A stretch of 64,000 nucleotides of DNA, from contig JACKHE010000006.1 of the NCBI GenBank assembly GCA_020639135.1, forward strand, positions 1-64,000. The letters run 5' to 3'. This document shows positions 33,537 to 41,291 of this stretch, in pieces. Position numbers and translations under genes: made by a program. Source of the DNA: Phycisphaeraceae bacterium. GTDB lineage: Bacteria; Planctomycetota; Phycisphaerae; Phycisphaerales; UBA1924. How positions within the stretch are numbered: the first letter of the stretch is position 1; the number at the start of each line of letters is the position of its first letter. A model generated the notes under the pieces. The model did not search any database, had not been told where the DNA came from, and saw only the letters and a program-made list of their open reading frames with translations.

Positions 33537-34793
33537 ATGAAAACCACACGCGTCATCCTGAGCCTCGTCGCCGCCCTGATCGTCGGGCTCTGCGCCCGCA
33601 CGGCCGCGATCGCGGACTCGGTCTATCTCAATGACGGTCGTGTCCTCGAGGGCGTGATCACCCGCGAGGGCGACACCTTCATCTACATCACCACCAAGAT
33701 CGGCGACATCGAGAAGAACGAGCTGATCCTCAAGACGGACATCAGCCGGATCGTCCGGGACTCACCCGACAGCGAGTCGATCGCGGAGGCGGCGACGATC
33801 AAGCCAGGCGGCGCCACGAAGAGCGACGAGCCGGCGAACGTCCCGGAGGGCGCGACGCGGATCGCGTTCCTGCGCCTGGGCTGGGAGCCCGAGGACACCG
33901 TCGGGCCCTACATCAACAAGGACGCGCTCCAGCGCTCCGTCGAGGAGCTCGAGGGCAAGGCCGACGTGCTGGTGCTGTGGATCGACACCGGCGGCGGCGA
34001 TGTCGGTGAGACGGTCAAGCTCGTCAACTACATCCAGAAGGACATCAAGCCAAAGTTCCGCCTTGTCGGCTGGGTCAAGCGCGCCATCTCCGGCGGCTCC
34101 TTCACCATGCACCCCATCGAGGAGCTCTATTTCATGCCCGAGGCTAGCTACGGCGGCTCCGTCGCCTTCAGCATGACCGGGCCGGGGCAGGCCAAGGCCG
34201 CCGAGGGCGCCTTCCTCGAGCAGATGCTCGAGTTCGGCGAGCTCGCATCCTCCTACGGGCACCACGAACCCCTGATCATGCGGGCGATGCAGATCCGCAT
34301 CCCGCTGTCGGTGGACATCGACGAGGACGGCGTCGCCCACTGGCGCGAGGACCTCGAGGGCAAGTACATCGTCAGCACCGATGACCGCATCCTCACGCTC
34401 AACTCCCAGCAGGCGATGCAGTTCGGTTTCGCCAAGGGCATCGCCTCGACCAAGGAGGAGCTCGTCGAGGCGATGGGCTACAAGGAGTGGGTCGAGGTCG
34501 GCCAGGACGTGGACGACAAGCAGCAGAAGTTCCGCGACGACATGAAGACGGCGGAGAACGAGATCGCCAAGGCCGCCCGCAACTTCCAGTTCGCCATCGA
34601 GAACCAGAACCTCGCCAGGGCGAGGAAGTTCCTCAGCGATCTCAAGACCTGGGCGCGCCGGGCGCCGGCGTGGCAGGACTTCAGCACCGGAGGCCTGCCC
34701 CCGCTCAACCGCGAGCTCTTCCGCGAGCTCGAGCGCCAGGTGGACGAGCTCGCCAAACAGGTCCGCGAGCGCGAACGCAACAGCCGCCGCTGA
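33537..34793 (+). CDS. NfeD/S49-like periplasmic protein, Ser retained
   Basis: 418 residues; signal peptide (cleavage after AAIAD), beta module (LNDGRVLEGVITREGDTFIY), then the ClpP-fold domain: DVLVLWIDTGGGDVGE and the nucleophile-elbow motif KRAISGGSF, with Ser in the position of the catalytic residue of NfeD/SppA-type serine proteases. The later part (about 330-418) is helical, Arg/Glu-rich and ends in RNSRR, as in its paralogue (SNSRR). Possibly the active half of a hetero-oligomer with the Gly-substituted upstream protein. Substrate unknown; NfeD relatives act on membrane-associated proteins in some bacteria. Confidence 0.78.
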   Translation: MKTTRVILSLVAALIVGLCARTAAIADSVYLNDGRVLEGVITREGDTFIYITTKIGDIEKNELILKTDISRIVRDSPDSESIAEAATIKPGGATKSDEPANVPEGATRIAFLRLGWEPEDTVGPYINKDALQRSVEELEGKADVLVLWIDTGGGDVGETVKLVNYIQKDIKPKFRLVGWVKRAISGGSFTMHPIEELYFMPEASYGGSVAFSMTGPGQAKAAEGAFLEQMLEFGELASSYGHHEPLIMRAMQIRIPLSVDIDEDGVAHWREDLEGKYIVSTDDRILTLNSQQAMQFGFAKGIASTKEELVEAMGYKEWVEVGQDVDDKQQKFRDDMKTAENEIAKAARNFQFAIENQNLARARKFLSDLKTWARRAPAWQDFSTGGLPPLNRELFRELERQVDELAKQVRERERNSRR

Positions 34794-34849
34794 TCGGCCG
34801 GCGCCCCGGCGGGGCCCGCGACAGCAAACCACAAAATGTGTCATCATCA

Positions 34850-34877
34850 GGGGACGCCAGCCCGGCGTCCCCTGTTT
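34850..34877 (+). terminator. Terminator after the NfeD-like pair
   Basis: 9-bp perfect stem GGGGACGCC / GGCGTCCCC with a 5-nt loop followed by TGTTT. The U-run is short, so efficiency is uncertain. Confidence 0.6.
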
Positions 34878-34931
34878 CGTTGCGGCGCCCGAGCGCCGGC
34901 GCCAACCCCGAACCACCGGAGCGTCCGCCCC

Positions 34932-36641
34932 ATGCCCCCGTCAACGCTGACCGATTTCGTCCCCCCCGTGATCGACGCCTCCCGGTGGTCGGAGGTCGAG
35001 CCGCTCGTCACGGCGCTGCTGCAGCGCCCGATCGGCTCCCCCGACGACCTGGAGCGTTGGCTGGTCGATCGCTCCGAGCTCGACGCCGCCTGCTCCGAGG
35101 CGCGCGCCGATCTGTACATCGCCATGACCTGCCGGACGGACGACCAGGCCGCCGCGGGCGCGTGGACGACGTATATCGAGGAGACCGCGCCCAGGCTCAA
35201 GCCCGCCGCGTACGAGCTGGACAATCGGCAGGCGGCGTTGTGCGACGAGTTCCGTCTCGACGCTCAGCGTTACGCGGTGATCGAGCGCGAGACGAAGGCG
35301 GACGTCGAGCTTTTTCGCCCCGAGAACGTCCCGCTCGAGACGGAGCTGGCGAAGCTCGACCAGGAATACGACGCGATCTCCGGCGCGATGACCGTCGAGT
35401 TCGACGGGAAGGAGCGCACCCTCCCCGAGATGGCCCGCTTCGGCGAAGAGACCGACCGTGCTGTCCGCGAGCGCGCCTGGCGAGCCGTCGCCGAGCGACG
35501 CCAGATCGACCGCGATCGGATCAACGGCGTCTTCGACCGGATGATCGCCCTCCGCGACCGGCTCGCGTACAACGCCGGCTTCTCCGACTACGTCGCCTAC
35601 GCGTACCGCGCCAAGCACCGATTCGACTACGGCCCGGCGCAGTGCGAGGCGTTCCACGACGCGATCGAGCGCGCGGTCGTTCCCCTGGTGCGATCCATCG
35701 ATGCCGACCGCAAGGCGGAGCTGGGTGTCGGGACGCTCCGCCCCTGGGACCTGGGCGTGGACATCAGGGGCCGGGCGCCGCTGCGCCCCTTCGATGGCGG
35801 CGAACAGCTGTACGACAGGACCCACCGCGTCTTTGAGCGCATGGACCCTTCGCTGGGGTCGATGTTCGCGACGCTCGGCGCCGGCGGTCAGCTCGACCTC
35901 GATTCGCGCAAGGGCAAGGCGCCCGGCGGGTACCAGTACATGCGCGACCGATCGCGCAAGCCGTTCATCTTCATGAACGCCGCCGGCCTCCACGGCGACG
36001 TCCGCACGATGGTCCATGAGGCCGGTCACGCGTTCCATTCGCTGCTGTGCCGGGACGAGCCGCTGCTGCACTACCGGCACTCGCCGATCGAGTTCGCCGA
36101 GGTCGCGTCGATGACGATGGAGCTGCTCACCATGCCCGAGTGGGACGAGTTCTACCCGAGCGAGGAGGACGCCGGCCGGGCCCGGCGCGAGCAGCTCGAG
36201 GGCGTCGTGCTCCTGCTCCCCTGGATCGCCACGATCGACGCCTTCCAGCACTGGCTCTACCGCAACCCGGAGCATACGCGCGACGAGCGCACCTCCGCGT
36301 GGATCGGCCTCGTCGATCGCTTCGGCCGCGGCGTCTCGTGGGAGGGCCTCGAAGACTTCCGCGCCTGCCTCTGGCAGCGGCAGGGGCACCTCTTCGGTTC
36401 GCCCTTCTACTACGTCGAGTACGGCATCGCGCAGCTCGGCGCCCTCCAGCTCTGGCTGATGTCCCTCGAGCACGGCAGGCCCGCCGCGATCAAGGCGTAC
36501 GAGCGCGCGCTGGCGCTCGGGGGCTCGCGCCCGCTGCCCGAGCTCTTCGAAGCCGCGGGGATCGAGTTCAATTTCTCCGCGCCGATCGTCGAGCGACTGG
36601 TCGGCGCCGTCCGCTCGGCGCTGGACGAGCTCCCGGCATGA
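34932..36641 (+). CDS. M3 family oligopeptidase (oligoendopeptidase F-like)
   Basis: 569 residues. Cytoplasmic zinc metallopeptidase: MVHEAGHAFHSLL (HEAGH about residues 361-365) gives two zinc His and the catalytic Glu, and E-F-A-E-V-A-S-M-T-M-E-L, about 30 residues later, gives the third ligand. No signal peptide. Length and the C-terminal tyrosine-rich segment (FYYVEYGIAQLGALQLW) match the PepF/M3B group, which degrades short peptides. The start ATG 34932 follows a GGAG 12 nt upstream; the frame upstream of the ATG overlaps the terminator. The stop overlaps the decarboxylase start (ATGA). Confidence 0.88.
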   Translation: MPPSTLTDFVPPVIDASRWSEVEPLVTALLQRPIGSPDDLERWLVDRSELDAACSEARADLYIAMTCRTDDQAAAGAWTTYIEETAPRLKPAAYELDNRQAALCDEFRLDAQRYAVIERETKADVELFRPENVPLETELAKLDQEYDAISGAMTVEFDGKERTLPEMARFGEETDRAVRERAWRAVAERRQIDRDRINGVFDRMIALRDRLAYNAGFSDYVAYAYRAKHRFDYGPAQCEAFHDAIERAVVPLVRSIDADRKAELGVGTLRPWDLGVDIRGRAPLRPFDGGEQLYDRTHRVFERMDPSLGSMFATLGAGGQLDLDSRKGKAPGGYQYMRDRSRKPFIFMNAAGLHGDVRTMVHEAGHAFHSLLCRDEPLLHYRHSPIEFAEVASMTMELLTMPEWDEFYPSEEDAGRARREQLEGVVLLLPWIATIDAFQHWLYRNPEHTRDERTSAWIGLVDRFGRGVSWEGLEDFRACLWQRQGHLFGSPFYYVEYGIAQLGALQLWLMSLEHGRPAAIKAYERALALGGSRPLPELFEAAGIEFNFSAPIVERLVGAVRSALDELPA

Positions 36642-38206
36642 CCCCCGAAGAGTTCCGAACGCTGGGGCATCGGGTCGTCGATTGGGTCGCGCGGTACATG
36701 GAAACCAACGCCGAGCTCCCCGTGCGCTCGCCCGTCGAGCCCGGCGACATCGCGGGGATGCTCCCGGGCTCGGCGCCGGAATCACCGGAAGACTGGGACT
36801 CGATCCTCGCCGATCTCGATCGCATCATCCTCCCGGGCGTCACGCACTGGCAGTCGCCCAGCTTCTTCGCGTACTTCCCCTGCAACGCCAGCGGCGCCTC
36901 GATCCTCGGCGAGCTCGTCAGCGCGGGTCTCGGCGTGCAGGGCATGCTCTGGTCCACCAGCCCCGCCTGCACGGAGCTCGAAACGGTCACGCTCGACTGG
37001 CTCGCGCAGCTGATCGGCCTGCCCGATTCCTTCCGCAGCGCCACCCCCAACGCCGGCGGTGTCATTCAGGGCACCGCCAGCGAGGCGGCGCTCGTGGCGA
37101 TGATCGCGGCCAGACATCGGACGATGACCAATCTGCCTCCCTCTCCCTCAGGGAGAGGGCCGGGGAGAGGGGGAAACGCAGAGGAATCATTCGAGTTGAC
37201 GCAACAGAACGAGTCCACCACATCGCTCCGCGCGTCCCCTCTCCCGGACCGGCTGCGCCGGCCCACCCTCTCCCCGAGGGAGAGGGATGCCTTTGCGAAC
37301 TCCCTCGTCGCCTACACCTCGACCCAGGCGCACTCCTCCATCCAGAAGGCCGCGAACATCATCGGGCTGCCCCCCGGCGCCCTGCGGCTCGTCCCCACAG
37401 ACGCGGCGCTGCGGATGGACCCGGCGGCGCTGGCGAGCATGATCGAAGAGGACCGCGCCGGCGGGAAGACGCCGTTTTTCATCTCCGCCACGCTCGGCAC
37501 GACCTCCACCGGCGCGTTCGATCCGATGACGGCCATCGGTCCGATCGCGCAGCGCGCCGGCTGCTGGCTGCACGTGGACGCCGCCTGGGCGGGGTCGGCG
37601 TTCGTCTGCGAGGAGTTCCGGGCGCCGCTGTCCGGCGTCGAGCACGCCGATTCCTTCAACTTCAACCCCCACAAGTGGCTGCTGACCAGCTTCGACTGCT
37701 CGGCGATGTGGACGCGCGATGTCGGGTCGCTGACCGATGCGCTGAGCGTCACCCCCGAGTACCTGCGGAACAGGGCGAGCGAATCGGGCGGCGTGATCGA
37801 CTACCGCGACTGGCAGATCCCCCTTGGCCGGCGCTTCCGCGCGATCAAGCTGTGGTTCGTCCTGCGCTCCTTCGGCGCCGAGGGCCTGCGCACGCACATC
37901 CGCGGCCACGTCGCGCTGGCCCAGGAGCTGGAGTCATGGATCCGGGAGGATGACCGATTCGAGCTGGCGGCGCCGAGGTCGCTGGCGCTCGTCTGCTTCC
38001 GCCTGCGCGACGACGCCAGCGGCGAGCGCACGACATCACTGCTGGAACGCGCCAATGCGTCCGGCAAGCTGTTCTGCTCGCACACGACGATCCCCGACGG
38101 AACGGGGAGTGCGCGTTTCGCGATCCGCTTCGCGATCGGCGCTGTGGGGACGCGGCGCGAACATGTCGAGCGGGCGTGGTCGCTGCTGCGCGATCTCGCC
38201 GGATAA
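36638..38206 (+). CDS. PLP-dependent amino-acid decarboxylase (group II) with an in-frame palindromic insert
   Basis: 522 residues against about 470-480 for the family. N-terminal part MTPEEFRTLGHRVVDWVARY and HWQSPSFFAYFP match aromatic-L-amino-acid decarboxylases; AHSSIQKAA holds the His that stacks on the cofactor, HVDAAWAG the Asp that binds the pyridine nitrogen, and NFNPHKWLL the lysine that forms the internal aldimine (about residue 346). Between MIAARHRTM and SLVAYTSTQAHSS sits an insert of about 50 residues (PPSPSGRGPGRGG ... TLSPRERD) coded by a REP-like element. The insert lies in a surface loop of the large domain by comparison with the family, so activity may survive. Substrate cannot be named. 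Confidence 0.85.
   Translation: MTPEEFRTLGHRVVDWVARYMETNAELPVRSPVEPGDIAGMLPGSAPESPEDWDSILADLDRIILPGVTHWQSPSFFAYFPCNASGASILGELVSAGLGVQGMLWSTSPACTELETVTLDWLAQLIGLPDSFRSATPNAGGVIQGTASEAALVAMIAARHRTMTNLPPSPSGRGPGRGGNAEESFELTQQNESTTSLRASPLPDRLRRPTLSPRERDAFANSLVAYTSTQAHSSIQKAANIIGLPPGALRLVPTDAALRMDPAALASMIEEDRAGGKTPFFISATLGTTSTGAFDPMTAIGPIAQRAGCWLHVDAAWAGSAFVCEEFRAPLSGVEHADSFNFNPHKWLLTSFDCSAMWTRDVGSLTDALSVTPEYLRNRASESGGVIDYRDWQIPLGRRFRAIKLWFVLRSFGAEGLRTHIRGHVALAQELESWIREDDRFELAAPRSLALVCFRLRDDASGERTTSLLERANASGKLFCSHTTIPDGTGSARFAIRFAIGAVGTRREHVERAWSLLRDLAG
37139..37286. repeat. REP-like palindromic element inside the decarboxylase gene
   Basis: 148-bp element bounded by two perfect 9-bp hairpins, CCCTCTCCC-TCA-GGGAGAGGG (37139-37159) and CCCTCTCCC-CGA-GGGAGAGGG (37266-37286). 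Further CCCTCTCCC-type arms and a GCCGG...CCGGC stem lie inside, and there is a less GC-rich core (about 37175-37230). The CCCTCTCCC/GGGAGAGGG hairpin is a common intergenic repeat type in many bacterial genomes. Here it is translated in frame. No second copy was noticed in the window. Confidence 0.85.
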
Positions 38207-38668
38207 CGACCTCTCGTGACATCACGGTGAAAAAAACACCCGCAGCGGAGTGTCTCGACGCTGCGGGCGCGGGTTGCGGCGGGCGCTTGCGGTGGTGGTG
38301 GGGTGGACAGGCGACCCGCCGCTGGGTGTGTGTCCCCGGGTTGTCCGAAACGGCCGGCGGGCGGTCAGGCCCGCCGGGCGTGGGAAAAAATCAGAAAGAT
38401 CCGCCGAATGCGCTGCCTCCTGCCGCGTGGCCACGCGGCGTGAACCAGGCCTTCGTCGCCGCAGGTTGAGCCCGGCGCTTCCCTGCGCGGTGGGCCAAGC
38501 CTGTAGCGAACCGGAGCGCGAGTCCTTCCACGCGCCGGCGTTCCTCCAATGGATGCCCCCGCGTCCGGCCCTGACGCCGCGCCTTCCCTGGCGCGTCGCT
38601 GCTTCCGGACGCCGAGACCTCCCTCGACGGATCACATACGGAATCGGGATGTCAAACCGCCGGTTGCG
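38207..38668 (-). other. 462-bp GC-rich non-coding stretch downstream of mraZ, possible structured RNA or long 3' region
   Basis: No convincing gene on either strand. On the minus strand there are strong hairpins: CGTCCGG ... CCGGACG (around 38610-38560) enclosing GCGCC-AGGGAA-GGCGC, the palindrome CCGCGTGGCCACGCGG (near 38430-38446), and GCCGGCGGGC / GCCCGCCGGGC (near 38355-38382). The stretch ends in a strong terminator (38230-38267). That ordered series of stems and the terminator suggest either a structured RNA processed from the mraZ transcript or a repeat element. RNase P, tmRNA and SRP RNA landmarks were looked for and not found. Confidence 0.35.
38230..38267 (-). terminator. Rho-independent terminator of the mraZ transcript
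   Basis: Minus strand: stem CCCGCAGCG / CGCTGCGGG with an 11-nt loop, then TGTTTTTTT. Strong stem and a seven-U tail. It is about 400 nt beyond the mraZ stop. Confidence 0.85.
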
Positions 38669-39139
38669 TCACCGTGAGGCGGCGCTGGCGTCGTGTCGTT
38701 TCGAGTCGAGGCGCTGCATCAGCGCCGGGATTTGCTTGAGCCGGTCCTTGCGCGAGGCCCGCCAGGCGGCCCGGTCTCGGATCTCCAGCCACTCGCCGCT
38801 GCCGACGAGGACCACATCCGTGCCCAGGTCCACCAGCTCGAGCAGTTCCTGCGAGATCCGGATCCGCCCCGCCGAGTCGGGCTCGAGCCGGTCCGAGAGG
38901 CCGAAGAGCGTCGAGAGCAGCTCCGCGTGGTCCGCGTCGGGCATCAGGCCCAGCATGTGCTCCTTGGCGCGGGTCTCGAAGTCCGCCTCGGTGTAGAGCC
39001 GGATCACCGAGCCCACCCACGGGACGGCGTACCAGGCCTGGCCGCATTTCTTGGAATCCCACCGATTGCGGATGTCCGCAGGGATGGCCAGCCGATGCTT
39101 GGCGTCGATGGTGTGTTCGTAGTGTCCGGTGAAGAGCAC
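38669..39139 (-). CDS. mraZ: Transcriptional regulator MraZ
   Basis: 156 residues; two AbrB-like swapped-hairpin domains, the first HTIDAKHRLAIPADIRNRW (about 9-27), the second DSAGRIRISQELLELV (about 88-103), each with the D-x-x-x-R-x-x-I-P/S pattern of MraZ. Normally the first gene of the division and cell-wall (dcw) cluster, where it represses its own promoter. Here no rsmH, ftsL or ftsI follows; the gene stands alone, with a 3' terminator. Start is a GTG at 39139; no other in-frame start precedes it. The C-terminal about 35 residues are basic and variable. Confidence 0.92.
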   Translation of the reverse strand: MLFTGHYEHTIDAKHRLAIPADIRNRWDSKKCGQAWYAVPWVGSVIRLYTEADFETRAKEHMLGLMPDADHAELLSTLFGLSDRLEPDSAGRIRISQELLELVDLGTDVVLVGSGEWLEIRDRAAWRASRKDRLKQIPALMQRLDSKRHDASAASR

Positions 39140-39215
39140 GCATCGAGGTCCGGGAATGCATCCTTGCGGGGTGGATTCGGGGCCCGGTCCTTCAGGCGCC
39201 CGCGGGGATCACGGC

Positions 39216-39248
39216 TGGGACAGTATGGGCAACCTCGACACTTTGCAA
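39216..39248 (-). promoter_or_regulatory. mraZ promoter with overlapping MraZ-type repeats
   Basis: Minus strand: TTGCAA (39248-39243), 17-nt spacer, TACTGT (39225-39220), giving a leader of about 74 nt. On the plus strand TGGGA (39216-39220) and TGGGC (39226-39230) are separated by 5 nt and overlap or abut the -10. MraZ is known to bind TGGGN repeats spaced by 5 nt, so autoregulation is likely; only two repeats are seen, on the opposite strand to the gene. Confidence 0.65.
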
Positions 39249-39345
39249 CACCCCATAATCCCGGCATGGTGCTGTGCATCACCTGTGAACCATTCTCGGG
39301 CGGAGAGTGTCGGTTCAGATCGCGACAAATGTGCGGATTCTGCGG

Positions 39346-39373
39346 TTGCCAACCGGTCAGAATGTGGTAAATT
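39346..39373 (+). promoter_or_regulatory. Promoter of the flavin reductase gene
   Basis: TTGCCA (39346-39351), 16-nt spacer, TAAATT (39368-39373). The predicted start near 39380 leaves a leader of about 87 nt to the ATG at 39467. Confidence 0.6.
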
Positions 39374-39466
39374 CTTGTGTTGCAGCGAGTTGTGGCACGC
39401 GATGGGGCGCCGCCCGGGGAGGGGCATCGCTCGAACGGGGCCAGTCAATGGGGGGGACCGGCATCG

Positions 39467-40108
39467 ATGCGCAGTGAATCCACACCGGGATGGCTGCTCG
39501 CTCTGGCGCAGATCCCCTCGTCACTCTTTGTCATGACGGCGACCCGGGGCCGAGCCTCGGGGGCCGTGCTCGCGTCATGGGTCCAGCAGGTCTCCTACGA
39601 GCCGCCGCTGGTGTCCGTGGCGATCCCGCGGGGGCGTGGCATCGCGCCGCTGATCCGTGATTCCCGGTGCTTTGCGCTGTGCAAGGTCCACCCCGACGAC
39701 AAGCTGCTTCCCCGCCGGCTCCGCATGACCGACGACCGCGACTGGACGGCCCTGGAGACGATCCCGCACGAGAAGCTCGCCACCGGCGCGCCGTGCATCA
39801 AGCGCGCGATGGCGGTGCTGGACTGCCAGGTCATCCGGCACCTCGACGTCGAGGCCGACCACGAGCTGTACATCGGGCAGGTCATCGCCGGGCGCGTGTA
39901 CACGAGCGAGCCCTGCGCCCTGAAGCCGGATGTGCAGGCGAGCGGGCGCGTCGATCTCCTGCGGCGCCTGAGCCCCGGTGAGCTCACCTCCAACGGCGCG
40001 GACCGCGATGCATCGGACTCGCACCTCGGGTTTCGCTTCGGCCCGGGAAGCACAGCGGGGCACGCCCAGACACCGGAGTCCGACTTCGACGAGTTCGACG
40101 ACGAGTGA
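39467..40108 (+). CDS. Flavin reductase-like FMN-binding protein
   Basis: 213 residues. N-terminal two thirds form a split-barrel flavin reductase domain: A-Q-I-P-S-S-L-F-V-M-T-A, the substrate/flavin segment ASGAVLASWVQQVSYEPPLVSVAI, then R-D-S-R-C-F-A-L and LGTR-like later parts. Proteins of this group reduce flavin with NAD(P)H or belong to the flavoredoxin type. The last about 45 residues (DASDSHLGFRFGPGS ... DFDEFDDE) are acidic and unrelated to the fold. ATG 39467 chosen because the domain begins right after it; upstream in-frame codons add a Gly/Arg-rich stretch with no family match. Confidence 0.82.
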   Translation: MRSESTPGWLLALAQIPSSLFVMTATRGRASGAVLASWVQQVSYEPPLVSVAIPRGRGIAPLIRDSRCFALCKVHPDDKLLPRRLRMTDDRDWTALETIPHEKLATGAPCIKRAMAVLDCQVIRHLDVEADHELYIGQVIAGRVYTSEPCALKPDVQASGRVDLLRRLSPGELTSNGADRDASDSHLGFRFGPGSTAGHAQTPESDFDEFDDE

Positions 40109-40175
40109 TCCGCTTCGGCGCAACGGTGTGACAGCAGCGGATCCGCGGGCATCCAACCGGCGACCGCTGACCGCC

Positions 40176-40181
40176 TACAGT
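40176..40181 (+). promoter_or_regulatory. -10 element close to the amidohydrolase start
   Basis: TACAGT ends 8 nt before the ATG at 40190, with no ribosome site between. Part of the leaderless pattern seen at 30500-30540. No clear -35. Confidence 0.4.
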
Positions 40182-40189
40182 CGCCCGGC

Positions 40190-41290
40190 ATGACCACACC
40201 CACACAGCGAATCAACGCGTCCAACCGCCTGGGGCTCGATTACCGCGCCGAGGCGGCGAGGCTCGGCGCCCCGGTCGTCCCCATCACCGACGCCCACAGC
40301 CACATCAACGGCGCCGGCGCCTCAAGGATCTACCTCGAAGCCGCCAGGCTCTACGGCGTCGAGATGACCTACTCGATGACGCAGCTCGCGCAGGTGGACG
40401 CCGTGCGCGGCGTCCTGGGCGATTCCGTGCGGTTCATCGCCGTGCCCAGCTACGTCGATCCCGACGGCGGGCGAGCGTTCAAGGAGGGGTTCCTCGAGAG
40501 CATCCAGGCGTTCCACGAGCTGGGCAGCCGGATGGTCAAGTTCTGGGCGGCGCCGCGCTCGCGCGATTACGCCAAGGGGTTCGGAGACCTCTCGTGCTTC
40601 CGGCTCGACGGCGAGTGGGTGCAGCGCGCCATGGCGCTGGCCGAGTCGCTGGGCATGATGTTCATGACGCACATCGCCGATCCCGACACGTGGTTTGCAG
40701 CCAAGTACACCGACCCCGCCTGGTACGGCACGAAGGCGGACCAGTACGTTCCCCTTGAGCGTGCGCTCGACCAGCGCGCCGTCCCGTGGCTCGCTGCGCA
40801 CATGGGCGGCTGGCCCGAGGACCTCGGATTCCTCGACGGCCTGCTGTCGCGCCACGACAACCTGCACCTGGACACGAGCGCGACGAAGTGGATGGTGCGC
40901 GAGCTGAGCAGGCACCCCGCCGGCGCGCTGGCCGATTTCCTGGAGAAGTGGAAGGGCCGGATCCTCTTCGGCTCCGACATCGTCACGATGGACGAGCACC
41001 TGGGCGACGGCGTGGGGCACCGGGAGAAGGGCGCGCAGGCGACGAGCAACGCCGAGGCGTTCGACCTGTACGCCAGCCGCTACTGGGCGCTGCGGACGCT
41101 CTTCGAGACGGACCACCACGGGGAATCGCCGATCGCCGACCCCGACCTGGCGATGGTCGATCCCGGCTCATTCGGCGAGATGGACGCCCCGGCCCTGATC
41201 GGTCAGGGGTTGTCCCCGGACCTGCTGCGGTCGATCTATCACGACGCCTCGGCAAGCCTGCTCGACGCCTGGTGGGTACAACATCCCTGA
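40190..41290 (+). CDS. Metal-dependent amidohydrolase (TIM-barrel, amidohydrolase_2-like)
   Basis: 366 residues. First metal site D-A-H-S-H (about 34-38; H-x-H pair after strand 1), a middle His in MTHIADPDTWF, a third in WLAAHMGGWPED, and the late Asp in ILFGSDIVTMDEH. This is the layout of the amidohydrolase_2 group, which includes decarboxylases and lactonases; substrate unknown. The gene ends 1 bp before the ATG of the glycosyltransferase, so the two may share a transcript. Confidence 0.8.
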   Translation: MTTPTQRINASNRLGLDYRAEAARLGAPVVPITDAHSHINGAGASRIYLEAARLYGVEMTYSMTQLAQVDAVRGVLGDSVRFIAVPSYVDPDGGRAFKEGFLESIQAFHELGSRMVKFWAAPRSRDYAKGFGDLSCFRLDGEWVQRAMALAESLGMMFMTHIADPDTWFAAKYTDPAWYGTKADQYVPLERALDQRAVPWLAAHMGGWPEDLGFLDGLLSRHDNLHLDTSATKWMVRELSRHPAGALADFLEKWKGRILFGSDIVTMDEHLGDGVGHREKGAQATSNAEAFDLYASRYWALRTLFETDHHGESPIADPDLAMVDPGSFGEMDAPALIGQGLSPDLLRSIYHDASASLLDAWWVQHP

Positions 41291-41291
41291 G

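Noticed and set aside
38222..38635. 137-codon open frame downstream of mraZ
   Set aside because: Arg/Pro-rich, overlaps the terminator, and no ribosome site or family was recognised.
38230..38668. RNase P RNA, tmRNA or SRP RNA
   Set aside because: No GAGGAAAGUCC, no tRNA-like ends with GGTTCGAATCC, and no GGAAGGAAGCAG loop. Only a generic structured stretch can be claimed.
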